A stretch of DNA of 64,000 nt from Levilactobacillus tangyuanensis (GCF_003946545.1 NZ_RHOA01000001.1:186001-250000), one strand, 5' to 3'. Positions 42,288 through 51,350 are shown, numbered from the stretch's first letter. Notes: generated from the sequence alone by a model not told the origin. Translations and numbers: made by a program.

Positions 42288-44590
42288 AGCATCGCTGGCG
42301 TATTGTTAGTTGTCGTGGCAGCATCGAAGGCCGCTTGTGCGGGAGTAATGGCTTCCGAATCAGTCGTTTTTGTCGTATTAGCTTCGGTAAGCGCAGCGGA
42401 AGCCGTGTTAACAGCGTCTTGTGCCTTGGACTGGGTGTCTTGTGCTGTAGCTAAGTCGGCTTGTGCTGTAGCTAAGGTGGCGTTGGCCGCCTTTAAATTG
42501 TTTTGAGCAGTGGTGTTGTCGGTATTCGCAGTATCGAGGACGCCTTGTTGAGTTTTGAGTTGAGGGGTTAAATCATCAACTTTTTTCTGTGCGGCTGCGT
42601 TATCAGCGGCAGTGGTATCGGTAATGACGGTCCCAGCTGAGAATTTCGTCGGATCCGGAATGTAAGCCTTGGAATCTAAAACCTGTTCAAAGTGAATTTG
42701 ATCAAGTCCGTCAATGGACAATCCAAAGTAGTTTGTGACCTTGTCGGTGTCGGCAACGCCAGATAGGGAGATTGCGTGACCAAAGTTGGCAGATTGATCA
42801 CTAAACATCATTTGAATAATGGCATTGTAAATACCTGCCTTAACATCGTCCAAGGTTTTGTGATCAGCAAGCATGCCCTTTGATTCGGCGTTTTCGTAGT
42901 AGTTACCACCGGCGTTTAAACCGTAATTGCTGGCAACGGATTTAATGGCGGCATCATCGTGGCGTCCCTGAGCATCAAGGTCCCAGTTATCCGTGTCATA
43001 TTGAGCCGCGATGTCCTTGGCGAAGGCCATCATGGTGGTTGTCAGGATGACTTGTGGCTCTCCAAGCTGTGTCCGTATCTGATTAATCAGCGAAGCAGCG
43101 AACTTGCCGAGGTCTTCATATTGATCGGCGGTCAATGAATCGGCACCGTTGTAGTCAATGGCCACATCACTGGGATTTGATTGGTATTTATTACTTTCCA
43201 TGGTGGCGCCTGGATTAGCGATAGTTGTTAAATCCGCGGCTATTTGGGCGAGCTGTGTAGCAGCTGTGGTCTTATAGGAATTAGTCTTTGCTAATGTAGC
43301 TGATGCTGCGTCACGGGCAGCCGAGTTAGCAGCTGTGGGATCGTCTGTATACTTTTGTGATGCATCCATAAATGCGGCATCATCCGTCTCATACTCCGCA
43401 GCATACTCGTTATACATGTCAGTTGCTTGCGACATCTGGACTAGTGCAGCCGAATCCATGCCAGCTGGTAATGTGATGGTACTTGGTGTTTGGATGGTTG
43501 CTGATGCGGAGCTGATTGCCGCCGAAAGTGAATTGGCCGCGGACTGAGCCGTTGAAGCGGCGTCAGATGCCGTTGTCGCGGCTAAAGAAGCTGTTGATGC
43601 AGCATCAGAGGCCGTTGAGGCCGCGTCTGATAATGGCTTGATAGCATTCTTAGCAGCAGTTAAGGCTTCGTTGGCAGTCTTAAGTGCAGTTTCTGCCTCA
43701 GTCACTTGGACAGTCGCATTTGTCAGCGCATCCTTAGCGTCATTGAGTTTTGTCGTCGCATCGTCCAGAGCGGTTTTGGTTGTGCCGGCCTTTGCGACGG
43801 CGTCATCGTAGGCACCTTGTGCTTGGTCCAGGGTAGTCTTGGCGGCCGCTTGGGCAGCCAATTTTTGTGCGGCTAAGGCACTAGCATCTTGAGCCGCAGT
43901 ATTAGCCTTGGTTACCGCTTGGCCTTGTGCCGTAATGGCGTCCGAGGTGTTCTGGACATCGGTGTTGTCTTGGCCGACAACCCCCTCTTGAGTGGTGATC
44001 TGCTTATTCAGATCGTCGATATTAGCCTGTGTGGCATCGGCAGCGGCCTTTGAAAGAACATCCGCTGATGATTGGGCAGCGGCGGCAGACTTTGCAGCAT
44101 CGGCGGCTGATGAAACAGCAGCATCAGTGGAACTCTGGGCCGCTGCACTAGCACTGGCCGCCTGGTCACTGGCATCGCTGGCGTTTTTGGCCGTCTCGTT
44201 GGCCTTATCCAACGCCGATTGGGCATCGCCCTTGGCAACGGCTGCCGAGGATTGGTTCTTGGTTGCATCGGCAAGACTCGTCTGAGCATTGGAGACCGCG
44301 GTGGAGTTAGTGTTGGCCGCGCTTTGGGCATCGGTAACGCCTGATGTGTCCTTGTCGACAACGCCTTGAGCCTTGTCGACTGCCGTACTTGCGTCAGAGG
44401 CAGCACCACTGGCCGCCTGAACTTCTGGGTTGGCTTCAACTTCAGCGTTTAAGGCGTCCTGTGACCCTTGATTGGTGGTTGTGTCACCGGGTGTGGGGGT
44501 GGTGTCGGCGTTAGCCATGACACTGTTCGTCATGATGGTTCCGGCCAGCACCGCGGTGGTTCCGGCAATAATTTGAATAGTTTTTTTCAT
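42284..44590 (-). CDS. SEC10/PgrA-type surface protein, N-terminal part (frameshifted)
   Basis: 768 residues from ATG 44590 (AGGGAG upstream). There is a signal peptide MKKTIQIIAGTTAVLAGTIM, then about 400 residues of Ala/Ser/Asp-rich coiled coil. A globular domain (about 460-655) with ANFGHAISLSG, SLINQIRTQLGEPQV and NAGGNYYENAES resembles the SEC10/PgrA surface-exclusion domain with a CAP-like core. More coiled coil follows until the frame ends in TTTNNTPAML at a TGA. The downstream frame continues the same composition and supplies the anchor. Expected role: cell-surface adhesin or surface-exclusion factor. As it stands, the product would be released unanchored. Confidence 0.75.
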   Translation of the reverse strand: MKKTIQIIAGTTAVLAGTIMTNSVMANADTTPTPGDTTTNQGSQDALNAEVEANPEVQAASGAASDASTAVDKAQGVVDKDTSGVTDAQSAANTNSTAVSNAQTSLADATKNQSSAAVAKGDAQSALDKANETAKNASDASDQAASASAAAQSSTDAAVSSAADAAKSAAAAQSSADVLSKAAADATQANIDDLNKQITTQEGVVGQDNTDVQNTSDAITAQGQAVTKANTAAQDASALAAQKLAAQAAAKTTLDQAQGAYDDAVAKAGTTKTALDDATTKLNDAKDALTNATVQVTEAETALKTANEALTAAKNAIKPLSDAASTASDAASTASLAATTASDAASTAQSAANSLSAAISSASATIQTPSTITLPAGMDSAALVQMSQATDMYNEYAAEYETDDAAFMDASQKYTDDPTAANSAARDAASATLAKTNSYKTTAATQLAQIAADLTTIANPGATMESNKYQSNPSDVAIDYNGADSLTADQYEDLGKFAASLINQIRTQLGEPQVILTTTMMAFAKDIAAQYDTDNWDLDAQGRHDDAAIKSVASNYGLNAGGNYYENAESKGMLADHKTLDDVKAGIYNAIIQMMFSDQSANFGHAISLSGVADTDKVTNYFGLSIDGLDQIHFEQVLDSKAYIPDPTKFSAGTVITDTTAADNAAAQKKVDDLTPQLKTQQGVLDTANTDNTTAQNNLKAANATLATAQADLATAQDTQSKAQDAVNTASAALTEANTTKTTDSEAITPAQAAFDAATTTNNTPAML

Positions 44591-45415
44591 AAAAGTAATC
44601 TCCCTTGGATAACAAAATAAGTAAATGAAACTTACAAATGCGACGAGCGGCAATCATCATCAACCGCCGTCTTAACCAGGAATGATTTCCAAATTAGCGG
44701 TATTAGTGGTGGTAAAACCAATGAGTTTTTTGGCCAAAGACGCGACTCTGAAGATGAAACTAGTCGTGAGGGTAACTAACAATCATTGGCGATGGATGAA
44801 AATAACTATGAAAAATGTTGATTTAAAATGAATGCGTGAAGCCACTGTCGACCTGGTCCTAGTTATAACGTCAGGATCGACAACCCGTTGCCAACGGCAA
44901 ATCCCCCTTTTAAATCTGAAAACATTTTCACTGTATATTTCTTTGGTGTAAAACTATTTTGCCCTTTAGTGTACACCTTTTTTTCTGCATAATAAACACT
45001 ATGTTTTTGTAACCTGGTTTAGTAAATAATTATCATGAAAAAAGTCGTTAAAAGACTGATAGAACAATAGGCAGCGCCTGATGTGTATCGAAAACTCATT
45101 TATGAAAATGGTCATAGTTGGGTGGGATGAAAGGGCTACCAATGAGTCAATGCTTTTCGGTTGTCTGACGGTGGGACGAGGTGAATTAGGACCGAACATT
45201 TACCCCATTTTTGGTCAATCGTGAAGGCGTGAACGACGGGACTTAACGGATTATTAAACGACTACCTAAAAATTAACACCTTTGAAACGTTGATACACCA
45301 TGGAATCCCGCCCTAATCGGCTAAATTTCCCGCCAACGAGTTTCGCCAGATTTAGGTTTGCGATAAGTCCGCTTTGCCATAATCGATCACATGTTTAGAA
45401 ATGGAGGCGACCCAA
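44591..45415. other. 825-bp intergenic region with several inverted repeats
   Basis: No gene supported. Visible structures: GTCGACCTG against CAGGATCGAC (44848-44884), TTGCC-AAC-GGCAA (44888-44900), TGAAAACATTTTCA (44917-44930, cre-like but with CA centre), and GGTGTA/TACACC (44945-44977). A GGTGGGATGAAAGGG...GGTGGGACGAGG segment (45121-45182) resembles part of the folded element at 18.5 kb. It separates divergent genes, so it should hold both promoters. It may contain a long leader or small RNA. Confidence 0.45.
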
Positions 45416-46867
45416 GTGAACTTTATCAAACGGGCCTGGTTAAACGTGTGGGCCAAGAAGGGCCGGTCAGTCTTACTGATTCTGGTCTCGTCGGCGATTC
45501 TCATGTTTGTCTTGGCAGGATTATTGATTCGCAGTGCCGCCGTTAAGGCGACCAATCAAGCAAAGGCTGATGTGGGGGCGACGGTGACCCTATCGGCTAA
45601 TCGGCAGGCAGCGTTCAAAAAGATGCAGAGCAGTAGCTCTAGCAGCAAGAGCAGTCGGCCAAAATTGTCGTTAACGCCGGTTAAGTTGAGCGATGCCAGC
45701 AAGATTGCTAAGCTGAGCAACGTCAAGAGTACCAACGTGACGAGCAGTACTGCCGTCAACGCCAGCTCCTACGACGTGGTGTCGACCAGCAGTAGCCTGG
45801 GCGGCAACAGTGGTGGGCCGGGTGGCATGAAGTCCAGCACGAGTTCCGGCGACACTCAGATAGATGGGGTCACGGCGACGAGTCTGGCCACTGATTTCAG
45901 TAGTAAGCAGAGCAAGATCACTAAGGGTCGTGGGATCACCGCGGCAGATAAAAATACCAACCATGTGGTGATCGAGAAGGAATTGGCGAGTCAGAACGAC
46001 TTGACGGTGGGCGATACGGTCACCGTCAAGGAGTCCAGCGGTGATAAGGCAAAGGTCAAGATGACCATCGTTGGGATCTACAAGGCCAGCTCGACCAGCT
46101 CCAGTAGCGCGGGGCCAATGAGTACCGATCCTTCAAATACGATGTACACGTCCTACACCTTGGCGAATACGTTCAAGGGGAGTAAGTATGCGGGAACCGC
46201 AGACTCCGTGACCTTTAATGTTAGGAATCCGGCCAAGGTCGGCAGCCTGAAGACCGCCGGTAAAAAGCTGATTAATACCAGCAAGTATTCCCTGAGCACG
46301 GACGATTCCAGTTACCAAACGGTGAAGGCCTCCATGAACAGTGTCGAGGGTTTTGCCAACAAGATCGTCTGGCTGGTGGCAATTGCCGGAACGATTATCC
46401 TAGCACTGATTGTCATCCTGATGATTCGCGAGCGCCGCTTTGAAATCGGCGTCCTGCTGTCATTAGGCGAGGCGCGGTGGAAGATTATCGCCCAATTCTT
46501 TACGGAAATGCTCATGGTGATTGTGGTGGCGGTTGCCATCGCGGGAGCCGGCGGTAAATTCGTTGGGGATCAACTGGGATCACAACTGGTTGCGCAAAGC
46601 ACGACAACCCAGACCACCAGCACGAGTGCGAGTGGTCAACCAGGCGGCGGTGGCCAACCGGGTGGTAACGGTACTCGTGGTGGTGGGCCCGGTAATACCG
46701 GCTCAACTAGTAAGCAGGCTACTAAGAAGACCGATCTCGATATCAGTGTGAGCGCCGTCAACTTAGCCGAGCTCGGCGGATTTGGCCTGGCAATCACGTT
46801 CCTGTCGATCATGATTGCCTCGGGCGGCATCCTGCGTCTGGAACCGAAGAAGGTTTTGATTTCCTAA
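45416..46867 (+). CDS. FtsX/MacB-like ABC transporter permease
   Basis: 483 residues. One N-terminal membrane helix (about 15-38) is followed by an extracytoplasmic MacB_PCD-like domain rich in Ser/Thr/Gly (about 40-310). Three C-terminal helices form the FtsX domain (LVAIAGTIILALIVILMIRERRFEIG, MVIVVAVAIAGAGG, FGLAITFLSIMIASG). A low-complexity Gly/Pro/Gln loop (about 400-440) is unusual. The GTG at 45416 is chosen because GGAGG lies eight bases upstream. The next gene is the matching ATPase, 13 bp away. Such pairs export peptides or sense antimicrobial peptides. Confidence 0.85.
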   Translation: MNFIKRAWLNVWAKKGRSVLLILVSSAILMFVLAGLLIRSAAVKATNQAKADVGATVTLSANRQAAFKKMQSSSSSSKSSRPKLSLTPVKLSDASKIAKLSNVKSTNVTSSTAVNASSYDVVSTSSSLGGNSGGPGGMKSSTSSGDTQIDGVTATSLATDFSSKQSKITKGRGITAADKNTNHVVIEKELASQNDLTVGDTVTVKESSGDKAKVKMTIVGIYKASSTSSSSAGPMSTDPSNTMYTSYTLANTFKGSKYAGTADSVTFNVRNPAKVGSLKTAGKKLINTSKYSLSTDDSSYQTVKASMNSVEGFANKIVWLVAIAGTIILALIVILMIRERRFEIGVLLSLGEARWKIIAQFFTEMLMVIVVAVAIAGAGGKFVGDQLGSQLVAQSTTTQTTSTSASGQPGGGGQPGGNGTRGGGPGNTGSTSKQATKKTDLDISVSAVNLAELGGFGLAITFLSIMIASGGILRLEPKKVLIS

Positions 46868-46880
46868 GGAGGACTTGCGA

Positions 46881-47540
46881 ATGTTAAAGACAACGGACCT
46901 GGGTTATTGGTATCAGGACAAGCAACAACCCTTATTTGAAGGGATCAATCTCGAATTCGAGGCCGGTCAATCCTATGCCATCATTGGCCATAGCGGGACG
47001 GGTAAGACGACTTTTCTTTCATTAATTGCGGGACTGGATCGGCCCAAGGCCGGCGAGATTAGTTTGGACGGGAAGTCGTTGTCTAAGATCGGCTTAACAA
47101 CCTATCGACGCCACGATGTTTCCATCGTCTTTCAGGCCTACAACCTGTTTACCTACATGTCGCCGCTGAACAATCTCATGACGGCGATGGCGATCACAGC
47201 GGCCGAGCATGCCGGCGACCGGGACTATGCACAGAAGATTCTAGAAGACTTGGGAATCGGCGCGGATCTCATCAATCGAAATGTTCAGCGCCTCTCGGGT
47301 GGGCAACAACAGCGAGTGGCCATTGCGAGAACGATGGCCTGCGATGCCAACCTGGTGGTGGCCGATGAGCCGACCGGGAACCTGGATGAAGACAACACCA
47401 AAGAGGTGATTGCTCAATTCCAACGGATTGCCCACGACCAGCATAAATGCGTGATCATTGTCACGCATGAACCCAATGTGGCCGACCAGTGTGACCATCA
47501 GTATCGTTTGGAAAATAAGCAGTTTACCGCCGTCAGTTAA
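46881..47540 (+). CDS. ABC transporter ATP-binding protein (MacB/LolD type)
   Basis: 219 residues, single ABC domain. Walker A GHSGTGKTT, Q-loop VFQAYNLF, signature RLSGGQQQR, Walker B LVVADEPTGNLD and H-loop VTHEP are all present. ATG 46881 follows AAGGAGG by seven bases. Partner of the FtsX-like permease upstream. No adjacent two-component system, so the pair may be an exporter rather than a dedicated bacitracin-type sensor. A strong terminator follows. Confidence 0.9.
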   Translation: MLKTTDLGYWYQDKQQPLFEGINLEFEAGQSYAIIGHSGTGKTTFLSLIAGLDRPKAGEISLDGKSLSKIGLTTYRRHDVSIVFQAYNLFTYMSPLNNLMTAMAITAAEHAGDRDYAQKILEDLGIGADLINRNVQRLSGGQQQRVAIARTMACDANLVVADEPTGNLDEDNTKEVIAQFQRIAHDQHKCVIIVTHEPNVADQCDHQYRLENKQFTAVS

Positions 47541-47556
47541 TGACAAGTGGCATTAA

Positions 47557-47595
47557 AGAAAGCCCCGCACAACTTAGGTTGTGCGGGACTTTTTG
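47557..47595 (+). terminator. Terminator after the FtsX-like ABC operon
   Basis: AAAGCCCCGCACAAC pairs with GTTGTGCGGGACTTT around TTAG, then TTTTT. Confidence 0.88.
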
Positions 47596-47691
47596 TGATT
47601 AGTTTAAATGGTGGTGACCGGTTGACAATTGGACCTAAAATGATGGGATCATGAGCGGTTTATTCATGGACAGCGGCTCCCTTTAATTTTG

Positions 47692-47711
47692 TTACCCACA
47701 GTTTACCCACA
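47692..47711. promoter_or_regulatory. Tandem TTACCCACA direct repeat
   Basis: Two exact copies of TTACCCACA (47692-47700 and 47703-47711) spaced 11 bp start to start, one helical turn, 114 bp before the FAD-dehydrogenase start. The spacing is like operators of OmpR-type regulators. Each copy is one base from a DnaA box (TTATCCACA). Confidence 0.45.
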
Positions 47712-47824
47712 AATTAAGTTGAGAGGTTCAGACGTCCCATCGAAAGAAATAATCGTTAAAGGTAAAAACTAGTGGTAAGATGACCAATGACTTAAAAATA
47801 ACTAACAAAAAGAAGGGTGTTAGG

Positions 47825-49222
47825 ATGACAGTATTCAGTGCATATTCGGATGAAGAAATCTTGGCGGATTTAAAGAGTCAAGTTGTCGATGGAACGGTCG
47901 CAACCGATACCGCAACATTGCAGGAACAATCATTTAATTCTCGGGCAACCGGTGGCGACAACAGTGGCTTAGCGCGAGCGTTTGTTGAGGTTGCCAGCGT
48001 GACGGATATTCAAGGGGTACTGCACGTGGCCCGAAAGTATCACATTGCCATTATTCCGCAAACCACGGCAACCAGTACTGTGATTGGTTCCGATGGGATT
48101 GCCGGCGCCATCATTCTTTCCACTCGTAAAATGAATGAAATCCTAGAAATCAGTAAGGAAGACTCCGTGGCCGTCGTTCAACCCGGTGTGGTTAACGGCA
48201 ATCTGGATAAGGCAGCCCGTAAGCAAGGCCTGTTCTATGCGCCAGATCCTGGCTCTAAGCCCATCTCGTCCATTGGAGGGAATGTCTCCACGAATGCCGG
48301 TGGGATGAGTACGGTGCGTTTCGGTGCGACCAAGGATAACGTCCTAGGCGTTAAGGCCGTCTTGGCCGATGGCCGGGTCGTTAAGTTAGGTGGTCGGACC
48401 TTGAAACAAGCCTTTGGTTATGACCTGACGCAACTCTTTGTGGGGTCTGAAGGAACCCTGGGCATTATCTATGAAATTACGGTTAAGTTGATGCCAATTC
48501 CGTTAGGCAAATCAGTCATGGGGGTGGCCTTCTTCGATGATATGGGCGCCTTAGCCAAGGCCGTCACCGCAGTGCGGATGTCAGGCGTCTACCCAAGTAT
48601 GCTGGAAGCTTTGGATGGCAACACGGTGGTTGCGTTGGATCGGTTTGAAGATACGCACTATGCTGATAACAGCGGCTCCATGCTGATCTTCCGTCTGGAC
48701 GGGAGTAGCGATGAAAGTGTTCAGGTCTTAAATGACCTGCTGGCCGAATATGGTGGTCAACACGTTCAGGTCACCACCGATCCCGAAGAACAAGCCGGAC
48801 TGTCCAAGTTGCGGCAAGATATGCTACCAGCCGTCTTCGCCGGTCAGAATCATCTGATGGAAGATATGGCCATGCCACTCTCCCAATTAGCCCCAATGAT
48901 GGATTACCTGCAAGACCTTGGCAAAGAGATGGGTATTAAGATTTATACCGCCGGTCATGCCGGGGATGGGAACGTTCATCCAACCTTTGTGTGGTCGAAG
49001 GACGAACCAGAAACGCCCGAGGTCATCATCGAAGCCCTCCGGAAGACCTTCTGGAAGACCCTCGAATTGGGTGGAACCATCTCTGGTGAACACGCTGTGG
49101 GGATGTTGAAAAACCAATGGAACAATCCTGAACTTGGTGAGACGGTTGACCTATTACAGCATCAAATCAAGGACCTGTTTGATCCAATGAATCTGTTGAA
49201 CCCTAAGCGGAAGATCGATTAG
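47825..49222 (+). CDS. FAD-linked D-lactate dehydrogenase / glycolate oxidase-type protein (GlcD family)
   Basis: 465 residues. The N-terminal FAD-binding (FAD_binding_4) domain contains the PP-loop region PDPGSKPISSIGGNVSTNAG and VGSEGTLGIIYE. The C-terminal FAD-oxidase domain contains the substrate-site motif HAGDGNVHPTF and GTISGEHAVGMLK. Such flavoenzymes oxidise D-lactate or glycolate to the keto acid. Substrate choice is not decidable here. ATG 47825 follows AGAAGGG; an ATG 45 bases earlier lacks a site. With pyruvate oxidase it would allow lactate reuse under oxygen. Tandem repeats lie upstream and a terminator downstream. Confidence 0.87.
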   Translation: MTVFSAYSDEEILADLKSQVVDGTVATDTATLQEQSFNSRATGGDNSGLARAFVEVASVTDIQGVLHVARKYHIAIIPQTTATSTVIGSDGIAGAIILSTRKMNEILEISKEDSVAVVQPGVVNGNLDKAARKQGLFYAPDPGSKPISSIGGNVSTNAGGMSTVRFGATKDNVLGVKAVLADGRVVKLGGRTLKQAFGYDLTQLFVGSEGTLGIIYEITVKLMPIPLGKSVMGVAFFDDMGALAKAVTAVRMSGVYPSMLEALDGNTVVALDRFEDTHYADNSGSMLIFRLDGSSDESVQVLNDLLAEYGGQHVQVTTDPEEQAGLSKLRQDMLPAVFAGQNHLMEDMAMPLSQLAPMMDYLQDLGKEMGIKIYTAGHAGDGNVHPTFVWSKDEPETPEVIIEALRKTFWKTLELGGTISGEHAVGMLKNQWNNPELGETVDLLQHQIKDLFDPMNLLNPKRKID

Positions 49223-49333
49223 GTCAACCGATTGGTTGGTTATTGAGATCGTTATAATCATGACAGGTGTTAGTTAATAATCCGGTTAGCCGGATTACCC
49301 TAAAAAGGTTCATTCGGTAATCAGTCGATAAAA

Positions 49334-49372
49334 GGCCCGTACATCGCGATTTCTCGCGAGTCCGGGCCTTTT
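49334..49372 (+). terminator. Terminator after the FAD dehydrogenase
   Basis: AAAGGCCCG pairs with CGGGCCTTT around an inner TCGCGA/TCGCGA hairpin, followed by T residues. Confidence 0.8.
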
Positions 49373-49654
49373 CGATTCTAAAATTTTGCAAAAGAGCCGA
49401 CAAAAGGAAATTTTATTGTTACAATTGAGCCATAAATATTAGGTAACCTTACAAACCGTTGTCAGGAAGTTTGGTACACAGACCAATCAAAACGATTTTA
49501 TTCGTTCCGGTCTGACGCCCGTCTGTAAAGGGATTGTATCCCACATGTCCATTTTATATGGTAAACTTTTTCACATTTCGGCGAGTAATGCTTGCAATTT
49601 ATGGAGTTCTTCTTTACTATTAAATGTATAGATATTTCTATGGGGTCAACCATT
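49373..49654. other. AT-rich region upstream of the MarR gene
   Basis: About 280 bp with no ORF support. It is notably AT-rich relative to its neighbours. I see no hairpin or repeat strong enough to name. Confidence 0.4.
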
Positions 49655-49683
49655 TTGCATATTGCTAATCATGTTAATTATAT
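49655..49683 (+). promoter_or_regulatory. Promoter of the MarR gene
   Basis: -35 TTGCAT (49655-49660) and -10 TTATAT (49678-49683) with 17-bp spacing. It predicts a transcript start only a few bases before the ribosome site AAGGA (49705). Confidence 0.6.
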
Positions 49684-49713
49684 CGACGGTTAGTGAGTGA
49701 AGATAAGGATATG

Positions 49714-50193
49714 ATGAATATTATGTCAAAGAGTAAGGTCGTTCATGCGGAAAGTTTCTTTGAATCTTACATGGGGTTGAAACGGGAGTTAGAAAAGTCT
49801 GCAACTCGGTTCCAGCGGACTATGGGGATCTCAGTGGATCAATATGCGATTTTACACCATATTTTAGAGAACCCGGGGAAACTGACGTCAGCCACAGTCG
49901 CGGATAGTCGGGGGATTTCGCGGGCGGAAGTTTCACGAGGGATTTCTCAGTTAATTCGCCGAGGATACGTCGTTCAGAGCTATCAAAGCACCGACCGGCG
50001 TGTTCGGCCATTGTCGTTGACGGCGGCGGGGGAACAATTAGAAATTGACTGTCATGATGCGTTAAAGAACGCTGCGAACACCATGAGTCGAGTCGATCTG
50101 GTCGACCAGGGTAGTGAATTTACAGTGGGTCAGTTGACACAAATGTTGGCGGCCATCACCACGAAAGATGATGCTGATTCAGTAGAGAAGTAA
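49714..50193 (+). CDS. MarR family transcriptional regulator
   Basis: 159 residues. A dimerisation helix is followed by the winged helix-turn-helix TSATVADSRGISRAEVSRGI (about 59-78) and the wing STDRRVRPLSLTAAG. Of the candidate starts (GTG 49693, ATG 49711, 49714, 49723), the ATG at 49714 has the best spacing from AAGGA. The predicted transcript begins around 49690, excluding much longer forms. Monocistronic with its own promoter and terminator. The target is unknown. Confidence 0.85.
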   Translation: MNIMSKSKVVHAESFFESYMGLKRELEKSATRFQRTMGISVDQYAILHHILENPGKLTSATVADSRGISRAEVSRGISQLIRRGYVVQSYQSTDRRVRPLSLTAAGEQLEIDCHDALKNAANTMSRVDLVDQGSEFTVGQLTQMLAAITTKDDADSVEK

Positions 50194-50211
50194 AAGGATT
50201 TATAGTCCGGT

Positions 50212-50241
50212 GAAGAATTGACGGGTAATCGTCAATTCTTT
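50212..50241 (+). terminator. Terminator after the MarR gene
   Basis: AAGAATTGACG pairs with CGTCAATTCTT, followed by seven T. Confidence 0.9.
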
Positions 50242-50402
50242 TTTTATGGCCTGATTTAGCCACACATTTAGCGATGTGGACAAATCGACCTAGCCGATAA
50301 AAGTTGTTTCACAGGGCGCCCAGCCTAAATGAAAACGGTTAAGTTACCCTGGTTTTCCATGAAACAAATCTGAATTTTACGGCCAATTCGCGTAAGTTCC
50401 AT

Positions 50403-50517
50403 GCTATAATCAATCCTGTTGTTCAAAAACGACACCACAATATATTGTGCTCATAGCCAAATCTCACCGGTGAGTAACACTAGATATGACAATTATTTTA
50501 TAAGGGAGCGCAAGCAT
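50403..50517 (+). promoter_or_regulatory. pnuC promoter and structured leader, candidate riboswitch
   Basis: Extended -10 TGCTATAAT (50403-50410? TATAAT at 50405-50410) gives a leader of about 100 bases. It contains GTTGTT-CAAA-AACGAC (with one G.U), CACAATATATTGTG and CTCACCGGTGAG hairpins. Some lactobacillales pnuC genes are controlled by the NAD+-II (pnuC motif) riboswitch. I cannot confirm the consensus here. Confidence 0.4.
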
Positions 50518-51270
50518 ATGACGCATTATTTTCAGTTTCTATCGCATCAATTAAAAGGGTGGCCCCAACAGAATTATTACTTATTCTTCTTTAGCTTGGG
50601 TTGTCAGGTCATGACTTTGGTTAGTTCACCAATCACTTGGCTGACGGTCTTAACCTTTATTGGGACCACGCTGGGTGTGCTCTGCGTCCTGGCGATCAAC
50701 GCCGCCAAGTCGGTTAATGGTTTCCTAGGCGTTGTCTCGGCCTTTTGTTTCATCGTGACCGGGTACGCCGCTAAGAATTACCTGAGCATTTTTGAACAGG
50801 TGGCCTACGTGGCGACGTTAGATATCCCCGTCCTCTTGAGTGCGAGCTGGAACGTCAATATGGCCTCAAAGATTCGGCGCTTTACGGGTAAGTCATGGGC
50901 CATCGCCGTGGCTTCAACGGTCGTGGTCTACCTGGTTGCCGGTTGGGGCATTGGCACATTTACCGATGATCCACGGCCTTGGGTCGATGCGATTAGCTTT
51001 GCCATCAGCTTGTCGGCGGGCGTAATTTGCTTCCTGCGCTTCAATAATCAATACGTCTGGTGGATTGCCTCAGGGTTGGCACAAATGGTTCTTTGGTTTA
51101 TTTCCTTCCGCCAAGGTTCGGCGACACTGGCCATGTTTATCAATAGCTCAATCTACCTGTTGAATGACGTCTTGGCCTTCACGATTTCACCGTGGTATAA
51201 CCAGAAGGAACGGCAACGCGTGATGAAGCAAGAGGCCGCCTATGCCGCCAGCTTAGAGCAGGCGGACTAG
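50518..51270 (+). CDS. pnuC: Nicotinamide riboside transporter PnuC family
   Basis: 250 residues, about seven membrane helices. The order TFIGTTLGVLCVLAINAAKS, GYAAKNYLSIFEQV and WVDAISFAISLSAGVICFLR with C-terminal YLLNDVLAFTISPWYNQK matches PnuC, which imports nicotinamide riboside for NAD synthesis. Start ATG 50518 with AAGGGAG upstream; the longer frame through the leader is rejected. No nadR or kinase gene is adjacent. It is followed by corA after 80 bp with no terminator between. Confidence 0.87.
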   Translation: MTHYFQFLSHQLKGWPQQNYYLFFFSLGCQVMTLVSSPITWLTVLTFIGTTLGVLCVLAINAAKSVNGFLGVVSAFCFIVTGYAAKNYLSIFEQVAYVATLDIPVLLSASWNVNMASKIRRFTGKSWAIAVASTVVVYLVAGWGIGTFTDDPRPWVDAISFAISLSAGVICFLRFNNQYVWWIASGLAQMVLWFISFRQGSATLAMFINSSIYLLNDVLAFTISPWYNQKERQRVMKQEAAYAASLEQAD

Positions 51271-51350
51271 CTCGTCATTTGTATTTAGAAGGCAAAATTT
51301 TGGCGGTCGTGGTACACTTAAACCAATGTTTTTTAGAGGAGTGAGCGGCC

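Noticed and set aside
42284-42308. Programmed ribosomal frameshift in the surface protein gene
   Set aside because: No slippery heptamer and no obvious stimulatory structure. A simple indel explains the data better.
40980-44590. DNA tandem repeat array in the Ala/Ser-rich gene
   Set aside because: The protein is repetitive in composition, but I saw no exact repeat unit at the DNA level.
44999-45199. 66-codon minus-strand frame in the long intergenic region
   Set aside because: No ribosome site and no protein-like composition. It overlaps the putative repeat segment.
50331-50344. cre-like TGAAAACGGTTAAG upstream of pnuC
   Set aside because: The right half does not match the consensus.
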